DNA from: Myxococcales bacterium
GTDB taxonomy: Bacteria; Myxococcota_A; Polyangia; Polyangiales; Polyangiaceae
Length of the DNA stretch: 64,000 bases
Direction of reading: 5' to 3'
NCBI GenBank assembly: GCA_016706225.1
Contig: JADJKB010000003.1
Location: 1,291,420-1,355,419, forward strand
In this document: piece after piece, positions 49,489 through 57,873 of the stretch
How the letters are laid out: every line of letters begins with the position of its first letter
Numbering within the stretch: the stretch's first letter is position 1
Notes under the pieces: generated by a model
Database searches by the model: none
What the model was told of the DNA's origin: nothing
Seen by the model: only the letters and a program-made list of their open reading frames with translations
Program-made: the position numbers and the translations under genes

Positions 49489-51606
49489 TTGAGGGCGAAG
49501 CTGACGTTGCTCGGGGCGATACCGGTACTACTCGCTTCCTGTAGTGGCGCCGACGATATTTCGTCGGACGGCAGGACTCGGGGCACAGAGCGAGCCTTTA
49601 TAGAGGAAACGGAATCGGCGTGCGAAAGGGTGTCGGAGCTACGGCGCATCTTCGAAGTGCGACGGTCGGTATCTGGGCTTGCCGGTTCGCGAATGCAGGG
49701 TGAGCCGGTCCTTGGCCGCAGCGCGGTGTTGCGGGCGCACGTTGTCGGTGAGCGGCTGGTCGTTGCCAACGATGATGCAACAACGAGTGATCTTCGGGTC
49801 GAGCTCGCCGCTCGGGCGGATGGCTGGTCCCGCGTTGAGGATCGCGGGACCGGGATTGCGGTCGAATTTCGGCTGCCTGGCGCGGCGGCTTCTCCTCCGG
49901 CGCTTGGTGGCGGCCTAGTCGTTTACGAACGCAGCGCACCCGGCGGCGGGTCGCTACTCATGCGGGTGACGCCGAATGCGGTCGAAGATTTCGTGGTGCT
50001 CGAGCGCGCACCGAAGGCGCTTGAGGTCCGCTACTTGCTCAGCCTCCACCGCGTGGCCGGCTTGCGATTGTTCGCGAACACGCTCGAGGTTCTGGATTCG
50101 AGTGGGACGCCCAGGCTGCGCGCATCGCCGCCTTACATCGTGGACTCCGCGGGCGCCAATCACAGTGCGATTCTCGAGGTGGAAGGATGCTTCGTCGATG
50201 CGAGTCCGGTAGCGCCCTGGGGCCGGGCACCAATCCCGCCTGGTTCGGAGATCTGCGAGCTTCGCGTCTCCTGGCCCGGGAGAGCAGTCCGCTATCCAGC
50301 TGTGCTGGATCCGAAGTGGAGCACGACGGGGCAGATGGAAACGCCCCGGCACTACCACACGGCCACTCGGATGAAGGACGGTCGTGTGCTCGTCGCAGGT
50401 CGACCCTTCGCCGGGGTGCCGGCCGAGATATTCGATCCGTCCACCAACACGTGGGCCGTGACCAGCCCGCTTCTGATTGCCCGTTACGCAGCAGCAGCAG
50501 CGCTACTCGACGATGGTCGCGTGCTGGTTGCTGGGGGCTCCTGCGACAATGGTGCGACTCCGGCATCCTGCATCCCCCTCGGCGACTTCGGCGCTCTTGA
50601 AGGAACGGCCGAGCTGTACGACCCGGAGACCGGGAAGTGGGCGGCGGACCCCCACGGGCCGCCCCGCAGCGGCATGAGTGTGACGCGCCTGGAAAGCGGA
50701 TCAATCCTCTTCGCAGGCGGCTGCCCACCCGTGAACTACCCCGTGAATTGCGGGACCCTGTCCGCCGCAACGCTGTACGACCAGGCAACCGGGACGTGGA
50801 CAGAGCTGCCGCAGATGCCGGCCGGGCATTCGTTACACACCGCGTCCCCACTCCCAGATGGCCGCGTCATGCTGGTCGGGTCGGTCAGCACAAACCTGAC
50901 AGCGCAGAACACGGTCACGTTCTTCAATCCTGCATCCAAGTCTTGGGCCGCGGGACCGCCGCTCGCGCAGGCCCGCGGAGGACACGCCGCAGTCGCGCTT
51001 CCCGACGGGCGAATCCTCGTCTCTGGTGGGCTGACGGAGTTGACGAGCCAGAGCCCGGTTGCACTGGCAGAGGCGTTCGACCCGGTTGTTGGTGCGTGGT
51101 CGACGATTGACGCTACGCCACGGGCCTTTCACCAAATGGTAGTTCGCGACGACCAAGCCGTGCTGATCGTTGGTGGAGGAGCACCCCTGTCGGAGCTCTT
51201 CACCCCGACCACGGGCGCGGCCCTCGCGCTCGACACGCCGGGTACTGACCGGATCTTCTTCGCGGCGAACAAGCTCGAGGATGGTCGAGTTCTCGTTTCA
51301 GGGGGCTGGCAGTCCGGGGACCCTGCAGAACCGAGCAGCATGGTCCTGAGCAATGAGGCGGCCGAGACGGATGCAGGCGCTGTTGTTGACGCCGGGTCTG
51401 GGGGCACAGCGGGGTCTCCTGGTCAGGAAACGAAGTGCGGACCCGGGACCGTGCGACGAGGTTCTACATGTGTCGCGGAGGACTCGGGATGCGGCTGTCG
51501 CACGCCGCCTCCGGCGACGTCCCGGCAGTGGTCGGTCCTGGCTGCCCTGTGTGCAGGGCTTCCGCTGATTAGGAGAGCGCGTTCGCGACGAAAGGTGAAG
51601 TCATGA
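49489..51606 (+). CDS. Kelch-repeat lipoprotein
   Basis: About 705 residues from TTG 49489, preceded by GGGAGA. The frame also allows TTG 49429. Lipobox LLASC. An N-terminal domain of about 280 residues (similar to proteins with repeated ...LRVSWPGRAVRYPAVLDPKWSTTG) is followed by kelch-type beta-propeller blades at about 290-590: MKDGRVLVAG, LLDDGRVLVAGGS, LPDGRVMLVGS, LPDGRILVSGG, LEDGRVLVSGG. The end has a GCGC motif, a short hydrophobic helix and RRARSRRK, resembling a MYXO-CTERM tail. A surface protein; function unknown. It overlaps the next gene by four bases. Confidence 0.8.
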   Translation: MRAKLTLLGAIPVLLASCSGADDISSDGRTRGTERAFIEETESACERVSELRRIFEVRRSVSGLAGSRMQGEPVLGRSAVLRAHVVGERLVVANDDATTSDLRVELAARADGWSRVEDRGTGIAVEFRLPGAAASPPALGGGLVVYERSAPGGGSLLMRVTPNAVEDFVVLERAPKALEVRYLLSLHRVAGLRLFANTLEVLDSSGTPRLRASPPYIVDSAGANHSAILEVEGCFVDASPVAPWGRAPIPPGSEICELRVSWPGRAVRYPAVLDPKWSTTGQMETPRHYHTATRMKDGRVLVAGRPFAGVPAEIFDPSTNTWAVTSPLLIARYAAAAALLDDGRVLVAGGSCDNGATPASCIPLGDFGALEGTAELYDPETGKWAADPHGPPRSGMSVTRLESGSILFAGGCPPVNYPVNCGTLSAATLYDQATGTWTELPQMPAGHSLHTASPLPDGRVMLVGSVSTNLTAQNTVTFFNPASKSWAAGPPLAQARGGHAAVALPDGRILVSGGLTELTSQSPVALAEAFDPVVGAWSTIDATPRAFHQMVVRDDQAVLIVGGGAPLSELFTPTTGAALALDTPGTDRIFFAANKLEDGRVLVSGGWQSGDPAEPSSMVLSNEAAETDAGAVVDAGSGGTAGSPGQETKCGPGTVRRGSTCVAEDSGCGCRTPPPATSRQWSVLAALCAGLPLIRRARSRRKVKS

Positions 51607-51895
51607 AGTGGATGAACAAGGAGGCATGGCGTCTGACGCGACGACGGGCCTTGGCTGTGTTGGTTGCGGGCGCCGCTATCGCATCGGGTTGCGCCAAGGA
51701 CTCGAGCAGCGCGCGCTCTCTCGCCCCGCCGGATGCCGTGCCAGAAGTGGCACAGGTTGGCGGGGCGAACCTGGAAGTTGGTGTTCGTCTGGGGAGCCTT
51801 CGCGGGCAGCGGCTCGTCGGAAGTTTTTCGATTTCGAAGTATCCAACGTCCGTCGCTGAATACGAGCGGTGCGTCCTCGCTGGCGCGTGCGAAGC
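51603..51895 (+). pseudogene. SUMF1-like lipoprotein gene cut by the 122-bp repeat
   Basis: Starts at ATG 51603, coupled to the kelch gene (ATGA). It has a signal peptide with lipobox (AIASGC) and the start of an FGE-sulfatase-like domain (FSISKYPTSVAEYERCVLAGACE). At 51896 the repeat begins, and beyond the repeat (52018 onward) no continuation of the domain is found. So this is a truncation, not a simple insertion. About 98 codons remain; the frame runs on through the repeat and stops at 52028. Confidence 0.7.
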
Positions 51896-52017
51896 CACAG
51901 AGCCCCTCGTTCCGTTCGCAACGGAACCCAAAGATCGCATAAGCGACGTTCCGTTAACTTCCGCGAGGCCATCCGCTCCGCTAGTTTCGCACGTTGCCTT
52001 TGGTTGGGCTAGACGCC
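51896..52017 (+). repeat. 122-bp repeat, locus 2 (intact)
   Basis: Runs from CACAGAGCCCC to GCTAGACGCC and is identical by eye to 61115-61236. GTTCCGTT occurs at repeat positions 14-21 and 53-60, and its complement AACGGAAC at 25-32. This allows two mutually exclusive hairpins. The 200 bp after it (52018-52220) show no gene I recognise. Confidence 0.95.
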
Positions 52018-52220
52018 CGTCGGCCTGACTACGGAACGATGCACTCGCCGGGTCGTCGGTCGCTACGCGCCGGATCTCACCATGGTCCTCGTCGACGGGC
52101 TCCGGCGCTTCGCCCAAGCGATTCAGACCGGCGCGGTGTGGGAGCACGCGGGAGGACCGTGCTCAGCAACGGGCAGGTGGCTTGCCGAATTCTTCCGACG
52201 GAATGAGGTACAGTCCCGCC

Positions 52221-52586
52221 ATGCCGCTTCCCCACCGCACTGTCGCGCACCAGCTCACGCTCCCCGCCTTGATCGTCTGCTCGGCCGCGTCGGCGCGCAG
52301 GTGGCAACGCCGACTCTCGGAGCTAGGTGTCGCGTCGGCCGCGTGGACCCGCAAGAAGACCTGGCGCGACGACAGAGGCTTCCACATCCGCACGCGCGGG
52401 CCCGAGGATATCGCGCGCTGCCCGCACGACGTAGCGATCGTGCCTCCGCGTCTCGCGGCCGACGAGCGCGGGTGCCTGACCGAGCGGCGCTGGGGCACGC
52501 TGGTGCTCGAGGGTGGGGCAAGGAGCGAGTGTAGGGCGCGGCGGGTCGTGAGGTACGAAGAGGGCCGCGAGCTCACGTCGCGGTGA
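52221..52586 (+). CDS. Hypothetical protein (121 aa)
   Basis: ATG 52221; the frame is open from 52182. PALIVCSAASARRWQRRLSELGV, then TRKKTWRDDRGFHIRT and EDIARCPHDVAIVPPRLAADERG, suggest a compact alpha/beta protein. The first part recalls the LIVCPxS..W region of a helicase, but nothing else supports that. It ends in a basic tail. The gene belongs to the second repeat-bounded segment. I do not recognise a family. Confidence 0.45.
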   Translation: MPLPHRTVAHQLTLPALIVCSAASARRWQRRLSELGVASAAWTRKKTWRDDRGFHIRTRGPEDIARCPHDVAIVPPRLAADERGCLTERRWGTLVLEGGARSECRARRVVRYEEGRELTSR

Positions 52587-52683
52587 GCCCCGCCGTCTCG
52601 GTTGCAGTCTCAATCAGAGTCCCGTCCCGGGTTTCCCTCCTGGGAGCGCTCAGCGCGGGACCGTCGGGGATACCCGGAAGGTT

Positions 52684-53664
52684 TCACTTCCGATTTCGAG
52701 CCAGCCTGACGATGGAGCCCCAATCGGCTTGGCTCAGGGGTCGAGACCGATGCCATTGCTTTCCCTCCCCGAGCACTCCTGCGTCGACCCAATCACGACG
52801 GAGTGCCGCGTTCATCGAAAGCTCGGCGCAGCCCCGGAGCGGCTCGTACGGGATGGCTACCTGCCGCCCGCCATACGGAACGGGTTGCCTGGCCTCTGCG
52901 AGCGCGTACTTCGTCTTGGACCTGGCAACGACGATCTTGTCACCCGGCCGCACGGCCATCCCATTGCGGCCCCAGAGGAGCCACGATCCGGTCCAGTCGC
53001 GTCGGACGGGTCCCAGAGCCTCCTCAACCTGTTTGACGACACGGTCGCTCATGTCGCGCGGGACCCACATGACGCGCGCCTTGTGCGGTTGTTCCATCCG
53101 GCGCCGACCAGGTCGCCGACGCGCGCCTTTCAGCTCCGGGGGGACGCGCGGCGCCTCGTGGTATCCCTGCAAAAAACGCTCGTTGAGCGGCTTGTTGCCG
53201 GGCTGTGACCATTCGACTTCAAAGGCCGACCGAAGCGCCCGGATTTCAGGGGCGTTCCACGCGCCGCGTAGTTCCGCCACCAACTCACCGTGTTCACGCA
53301 GGCCTGTTTGGGTGAAGTTCGCTGATCCTATCCAAGCGACCGCCCGTTCCCGCTGGCGCCAGATGTAGAGTTTCGCGTGTAGTTGCCCGTGCGCTCCACA
53401 GTCCCAGATACGTGCCGAGAAGGAGTCCGCCTTCGCCAAGCGCGCCAAGGCGCGAAAGGTCCGGATGCGCGTAGCGCGCCCGTAAGTCCCAGTGAGGAAG
53501 CGAACGGAGCACCGATCTGGTCGCACCGCCGCGAGCACGTTGACTGACGGACTGTCGACGAACGCGGAGGCAACCCACAGCTCATCGGCCTGCTCGGTGT
53601 TCCGTGTGAATCGATCGACGAAGGCATCGAGCGGGTGACCGTGAAGAACGCGCAGTCTTGTCAT
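52684..53664 (-). CDS. Phospholipase D-like (HKD) protein
   Basis: The predicted product has 326 residues from ATG 53664. One HKD-type active site is visible near residues 105-130: HAKLYIW with WIGSANFTQTGL. Upstream VRFLTGTYGRATRIRTFRAL is typical of PLD-like nuclease proteins (PLDc_2 group) found beside restriction or defence genes. The C-terminal 130 residues (SDRVVKQVEEALGP, GDKIVVARSKTKYAL) are a separate unrecognised domain. Single-HKD proteins act as dimers, usually nucleases. It is on the opposite strand to its left neighbour, in a repeat-bounded segment. Confidence 0.75.
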   Translation of the reverse strand: MTRLRVLHGHPLDAFVDRFTRNTEQADELWVASAFVDSPSVNVLAAVRPDRCSVRFLTGTYGRATRIRTFRALARLAKADSFSARIWDCGAHGQLHAKLYIWRQRERAVAWIGSANFTQTGLREHGELVAELRGAWNAPEIRALRSAFEVEWSQPGNKPLNERFLQGYHEAPRVPPELKGARRRPGRRRMEQPHKARVMWVPRDMSDRVVKQVEEALGPVRRDWTGSWLLWGRNGMAVRPGDKIVVARSKTKYALAEARQPVPYGGRQVAIPYEPLRGCAELSMNAALRRDWVDAGVLGEGKQWHRSRPLSQADWGSIVRLARNRK

Positions 53665-53785
53665 GGGTGAGCCTTCAGGCGCCAGAGTGCCACGCGTGCG
53701 GCCAATGTGGCGCTGCCAAACTCGGATCGGTGGGGTGGGTAGCGTATCCCCCATTGCCACCGCACGGCGCGCACGATGAAGCTGC

Positions 53786-54460
53786 TCACCAGCGTACGGT
53801 GATCGGGAGACTGGGCAGGAACACCCGGGAGTTCGCTGCGCGCCCGTGGTCCCACTCCAAGTCGAGAAGGAATTCCGAGCCGACCCCGAGCGAGAACAGG
53901 CCTCTATCCACGAACCACTGGACACTCGCGGATACTGGCGGAGTCTCGGCGCGCAGCACGTTCACTCGCGTCAGCATTCGGGGTGCACCGCAGTGCGATG
54001 GGCTCGCGTTCGCGCGGACATTGGCTGGCGGCGACTTGGGCCGATTCAAGACGAACACCAGCGGCTCCTTGAGGGACCACCGCGGAGTCACGATCGGAAT
54101 GCTCGTGCCTGGTGGGACGTACGCTGCTTCGTACCTCCACGTCTCGAAGGGCCAGTCCCCTGGACGGCTGAGCGCGTCGATCGGCCGAAAGCACAGCCCG
54201 AAAGGGCAGGCGCCGGTCTCCCGCCAGCGAATGCGCTCGCCCAAGCCGAGTGGTCGGACGATGTCCGAACCAAGCTCCGCCAGGTCATGTGCGCGTAGCA
54301 GCTCGAAATAAGCGTTGTCGAACATCGCGCATGCGTTCGCCGTGCCCTGACCGCGGTGAACCCGGCGCTCGGTGAAGGTCAAGCCAAACTCTGTCAGCGC
54401 GGCCTCCGCTGAGTCGGCATCTGAGGTAGCGACGAAGACGTGATCGAGTTCCCAGTTCAT
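53786..54460 (-). CDS. Glyoxalase-like (VOC) domain protein
   Basis: The predicted product has 224 residues. The start MNWELDHVFVATSDADSAEAALTEFGL matches the glyoxalase-like domain (PF13468 type), including the first metal-ligand His (DHVF) and the later GTANACAMFDNAYFELL strand with a Glu ligand. These proteins bind a divalent metal; the substrate is unknown. The start overlaps the acetyltransferase stop by four bases, so the two genes are coupled. Confidence 0.75.
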   Translation of the reverse strand: MNWELDHVFVATSDADSAEAALTEFGLTFTERRVHRGQGTANACAMFDNAYFELLRAHDLAELGSDIVRPLGLGERIRWRETGACPFGLCFRPIDALSRPGDWPFETWRYEAAYVPPGTSIPIVTPRWSLKEPLVFVLNRPKSPPANVRANASPSHCGAPRMLTRVNVLRAETPPVSASVQWFVDRGLFSLGVGSEFLLDLEWDHGRAANSRVFLPSLPITVRW

Positions 54461-54975
54461 TGCTCAACCAGCGTGAAACGGTAGCGCAGCTCGCGGAGCA
54501 CGAAATCTCCCCAGCGGTCGTCTTGTTTCTCGCCGCCATCGAGGGCAAACCCCAACGCCTCGTAAAAGCACCGGGCTCGGCTGTTCGAGATGAGGACCCA
54601 GAGTGTGAGCTCCCGGTATGTGCGGCGGGCTTGGTCGAGGACCGCAAGCATCAGCGCTCGCCCGTGGCCGCAATGCCACTTGGTTGGATCAACGTAGATC
54701 GCCGCGATCTCGCCAATGCCCGCCCCGGCGTCCGCATCGCGCGACGGCACGAGCGAACAGAAGCCACACAACGCACCGTCATGCTGGGCGACGAGCGTGA
54801 CGTCGTCCGACTGCGATAGGGTCGCCCGCCACACGGGCAGGCGGTCTGCGGGATTCAGGTTGTCGAGGTATTGGTCTGGCATGTCGTCTCGATAGGCCGC
54901 TTGCCAGGCGCGGACGTGGATCTGTGCGATCGCTCCAGCATCTTCGACAGTGGCTCGACGGACGGCTCGTCCCAC
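54457..54975 (-). CDS. GNAT N-acetyltransferase with start codon supplied by the 122-bp repeat
   Basis: About 172 residues. GNAT motifs: RRATVEDAGAIAQIHVRAWQAAYRD, AAIYVDPTKWHCGHGRALMLAVLD (acetyl-CoA loop, here HCGHGRA instead of the usual RGxGxG) and NSRARCFYEALGF. The frame enters from the repeat on the minus strand. GTG 54975 is formed by the terminal CAC of the repeat, and an ATG at 55017 lies deeper inside it. The natural start was therefore probably replaced at the junction. Likely modifies a small molecule or peptide. Confidence 0.75.
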   Translation of the reverse strand: MGRAVRRATVEDAGAIAQIHVRAWQAAYRDDMPDQYLDNLNPADRLPVWRATLSQSDDVTLVAQHDGALCGFCSLVPSRDADAGAGIGEIAAIYVDPTKWHCGHGRALMLAVLDQARRTYRELTLWVLISNSRARCFYEALGFALDGGEKQDDRWGDFVLRELRYRFTLVEQ

Positions 54976-55020
54976 AGAGCCCCTCGTTCCGTTCGCAACG
55001 GAACCCAAAGATCGCATAAG
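54973..55020 (+). repeat. 122-bp repeat, locus 3, left part (nt 1-48)
   Basis: Identical to nucleotides 1-48 of the intact copies, ending CGCATAAG. It is interrupted here by the IS91-type element. The right part resumes at 57716. Confidence 0.95.
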
Positions 55021-55034
55021 TAGGAGGCGATTGG

Positions 55035-55085
55035 GAAACTGCGCCCGAGGGGCTCGAGTTTAGCGGGGCGGCGCCGCGCAGTTTC
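55035..55085. repeat. Inverted repeat at the IS91-type element end
   Basis: GAAACTGCGC (55035-55044) and GCGCAGTTTC (55076-55085) are perfect inverted copies separated by 31 bases. Hairpins near an end are typical of rolling-circle element origins or termini. Confidence 0.6.
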
Positions 55086-55378
55086 GACAATCGGCCAGTT
55101 GGACGAAGCCGGTGCGCGGCAGCAGCGGGGCGCGTGGGTCGGCTATGCGGAAAGAAGGGACGTGCGAGCGGGGCGCGGCTGACCGTGGAGCGACGCATGG
55201 CGAGATCTCCGCGGGCACCGACTCGAGCGACGCACGTCTCGGTGATGGAGCACGACGTGCGCGTCGCATGAGCAGCAATCCGCACGAAGCGTGGAGGGTC
55301 GGTCACGGCAGGCGGGCAGACGACCGCGCCGCCACCACCGCGGGCAACGAAGAATCGTCAGGGGAGCACAGCTCGGTT

Positions 55379-56611
55379 TCATGCGGCCTCGGCAGGTGGT
55401 GCACGAGCCAGGTGCAGCGGTCGGCGCTCGACGGCACGAGCGCCGCAGGCGCGACAGACGCCGACGTCGATCCCCGTGAGCTCGAGGAGCAGCGACTGCC
55501 AGTCGTCCCGCTGCCGGGGCTTCCGAAGGTCGACGGGCGCCGCGCTGCGCAAAGACGGCGTCGTCTCGCACTTCGGGCGCGAGAGTGCGCACCTCGCCGC
55601 GGCGAGCGAGATCGCGACGTGAGCGGGGGCGAGCAAGCCGTAGTGGCGGATCTTGACGAAGCGCGGTGGCAGAACGTGCTCGACGAAGCGCGAGAGGAAC
55701 TCCACGGGCTCGACCGTGACGCTCTTTCCGCTTTTGGTGCGGAAGGTGACGCCACTCTGGTCGAGCGAAACGAGACGGCGGTTGGAGATGCCGACGCGGT
55801 GCGTGTAGCGACCGAGGTAGCGCACGACTTGCTCGGCGCCGCCGAAGGGGCGCTTGGCGTAGACGACCCACGACTTTGCGCGGAGGGTGACGAGAAGCCT
55901 GTCGAACGCCTGGGGATCTCTCGGGCCGGGCTCGTCGGGCAAGCGCAACTCGCCCGCACGGTGCGCGCGCCGAAGCGCGGCGAGGAACTTCCCGCGGAAC
56001 AGGGCACCGAGCACCTTGACCGGCAGCAGATAGCGAGCGCGTCCGGAGAGCCAACGCGATTCGGAGACCGACCAGCCTCCGCCGGTGACGATGCAATGCA
56101 GGTGCGGGTGCCACCGGAGATCTCGCGTCCAGGTGTGCAGCACCGCCGTTACGCCGAGTAGAGCGCCGAGGCGCTTCGGGTCGAGACCGAGCTCGAGCAG
56201 GGTGGCGCTTGCGGTCTCGAAGAGCAGCTCCAAGACGAGGCGGCGATTGAGCTTCGCGATCGCGCGCAGCTCTGCCGGGAGCGTGAAGACAACGTGGAAG
56301 TACGGGACGGGCAGGAGGCGCTCGGAGCGAGCCCGGACCCATTTGGCCTGGGCGAGAGCTTGGCATTTGGGGCAATGGCGATCCCTGCACGAGTTGTACG
56401 CGGGCTCCTTGTCACCGCATCGCAAGCACACGTCGAGGTGCCCCCCGAGCGCTGCGGTCCTGCATCGCTCGATGGCGAACAGGGTCCGGTGCTGCTCGGG
56501 GGTCAGGGCGCGAGCGCGGCGAAGCGCCGTGCCGTGGAGTCGGACGATGTCCGCGAGCTCCAGAGCGGGACGCTTGCCGCGTGCGCCGTCGGAGGCGCAC
56601 GCCGCGTGCAT
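55379..56611 (-). CDS. IS91-family HUH transposase
   Basis: The predicted product has 410 residues, full length for the family. A zinc-binding domain with cysteines at about 62-83 (CLRCGDKEP, CRDRHCPKC) is followed by the HUH motif HPHLHCIVTGGG (His168-170-172). A conserved tyrosine region follows in WVVYAKRPFGGAEQVVRYLGRYTHRVGISN. Such enzymes nick one strand and transpose by a rolling-circle route without target duplication. The gene starts six bases after the recombinase stop on the same strand. Confidence 0.92.
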   Translation of the reverse strand: MHAACASDGARGKRPALELADIVRLHGTALRRARALTPEQHRTLFAIERCRTAALGGHLDVCLRCGDKEPAYNSCRDRHCPKCQALAQAKWVRARSERLLPVPYFHVVFTLPAELRAIAKLNRRLVLELLFETASATLLELGLDPKRLGALLGVTAVLHTWTRDLRWHPHLHCIVTGGGWSVSESRWLSGRARYLLPVKVLGALFRGKFLAALRRAHRAGELRLPDEPGPRDPQAFDRLLVTLRAKSWVVYAKRPFGGAEQVVRYLGRYTHRVGISNRRLVSLDQSGVTFRTKSGKSVTVEPVEFLSRFVEHVLPPRFVKIRHYGLLAPAHVAISLAAARCALSRPKCETTPSLRSAAPVDLRKPRQRDDWQSLLLELTGIDVGVCRACGARAVERRPLHLARAPPAEAA

Positions 56612-56617
56612 TGATTG

Positions 56618-57487
56618 CTACTTGGCGGGCGACGCCTGCGAAACTTGCAGTCGGTCGAGCGGGCTCATGACGCCTTTGAGACGCGCGGTGCTCACGTGCA
56701 CGTAGCGCGCGGTGCTCGAGAGTGAAGCGTGGCCGAGAAGCACCTGGACTGTCCTGAGGTCGGTGCCTTGCTCGAGCAGATGCGTCGCGAACGAGTGTCG
56801 CATCGTGTGCGGGGTAACGCGGCGACCCGCGATGCCGGCGCGCGACAAGGCGCACCGAAGCGCCTTTGCGACCGAGGCGCGAGTGAGCGTCGTACCGGCT
56901 CCTGCCCGGCCCGGGAACAGCTCGGGACCCGGTGGGCGGCGCCGGCGCCAGTAGCCACGCAGCTCTTCGAGCAGCCGCGTGCTCAGCATCACATCGCGGT
57001 CACGATTGCGCTTGGCACCGCGCACGTGAATGACGCCCGCACTGCTGTCGATGTCTTCCACTCGCAACCGCAGGACCTCGTGGATGCGAAGGCCCGCCGC
57101 ATACGCCAGCATCAGCACCGCCCGGTGTGTTGGCGACGGCACGGCCTCGAGGACTCGCTCCACCTCCCTGGGCGTGAGCACGCTCGGAAGCGTCCGTGTC
57201 AGTTTGCGCCGCGGGAGCCTCTCGACGACTCGTGGCCGGTCGAGCGCGTGCGTGTACAGAAAGCGAAGCGCGGCGGCGTGGACGTTGTGGGTGACCGGGC
57301 TGAGCTTCTCCCGCTCGATCAGGTGGAGCAGAAACTCGCGCACGTGCTGGCGACCGAGCGCGGCAGCGCTCTTCGCGAAGTGCCGCTCGAATCGCTCCAT
57401 GCAGTAGAGGTAGGTCTTCCGCGTGTTGAGCGGCGTGCCGCGCAATTCGAACTCTTCGGCGAGCTTCTTCAGTAGCTGCTGCTTCAT
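56618..57487 (-). CDS. Tyrosine recombinase of the IS91-type element
   Basis: The predicted product has 289 residues from ATG 57487. SAM-like N-terminal domain (RKTYLYCMERFERHF, REFLLHLIE) and catalytic domain with the Arg in YAAGLRIHEVLRL, HTMRHSFATHLLEQG (HxxR), LLGHASLSSTARYVHV (His and the nucleophile Tyr). All catalytic residues are present. Several IS91-group elements carry such a gene ahead of the transposase. Its role there is not settled, and it may resolve or integrate circular intermediates. Confidence 0.9.
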   Translation of the reverse strand: MKQQLLKKLAEEFELRGTPLNTRKTYLYCMERFERHFAKSAAALGRQHVREFLLHLIEREKLSPVTHNVHAAALRFLYTHALDRPRVVERLPRRKLTRTLPSVLTPREVERVLEAVPSPTHRAVLMLAYAAGLRIHEVLRLRVEDIDSSAGVIHVRGAKRNRDRDVMLSTRLLEELRGYWRRRRPPGPELFPGRAGAGTTLTRASVAKALRCALSRAGIAGRRVTPHTMRHSFATHLLEQGTDLRTVQVLLGHASLSSTARYVHVSTARLKGVMSPLDRLQVSQASPAK

Positions 57488-57715
57488 GGCGTCATCTCCG
57501 GTCCTGGATGCCCAAAGCGGGCACCGAACCGGAAAGGTCGCGGCGAACGTCGCCGGGTGCGACCGAGCGTCAAAACGCGCGCACAAGCGGAACGTCCCGG
57601 AGATCCCGGGCACTCGGACCTCGCCTCCGCGCCTCAGCTCGGTCAGGCGCTCGCGCTCACGCGCGCGACGGCCTCATCCGCCCGGAACAGCTGCCGCGCA
57701 GCGGCTTCGTCCAAG

Positions 57716-57789
57716 CGACGTTCCGTTAACTTCCGCGAGGCCATCCGCTCCGCTAGTTTCGCACGTTGCCTTTGGTTGGGCTAGACGCC
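57716..57789 (+). repeat. 122-bp repeat, locus 3, right part (nt 49-122)
   Basis: Continues the left part at 54973-55020 exactly (48 + 74 = 122 bp). It is followed by unrelated sequence. Confidence 0.95.
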
Positions 57790-57873
57790 GGCGCGTCGTC
57801 ATCGCCGGTTGACCGCCGGTTGACCGCTGGCGCGGGGCTGGCGCGGGCGGATCCCGGCCATCTCGAGCGCGCG

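Larger units (their letters stand above)
55021..57715 (-). mobile_element. IS91-type element with accessory tyrosine recombinase
   Basis: About 2.7 kb between the two parts of the repeat, with AAG present at both junctions. It carries a rolling-circle transposase and, upstream of it, a tyrosine recombinase, both on the minus strand. There are no terminal inverted repeats at the junctions. However, 55101-55123 and 57690-57712 are inverted copies with one mismatch (GGACGAAGCCG...GCGGCAGC), and 55035-55044 / 55076-55085 form a 10-bp hairpin stem near the 55021 end. Otherwise the 358 bp from 55021 to 55378 show no gene. Confidence 0.8.
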
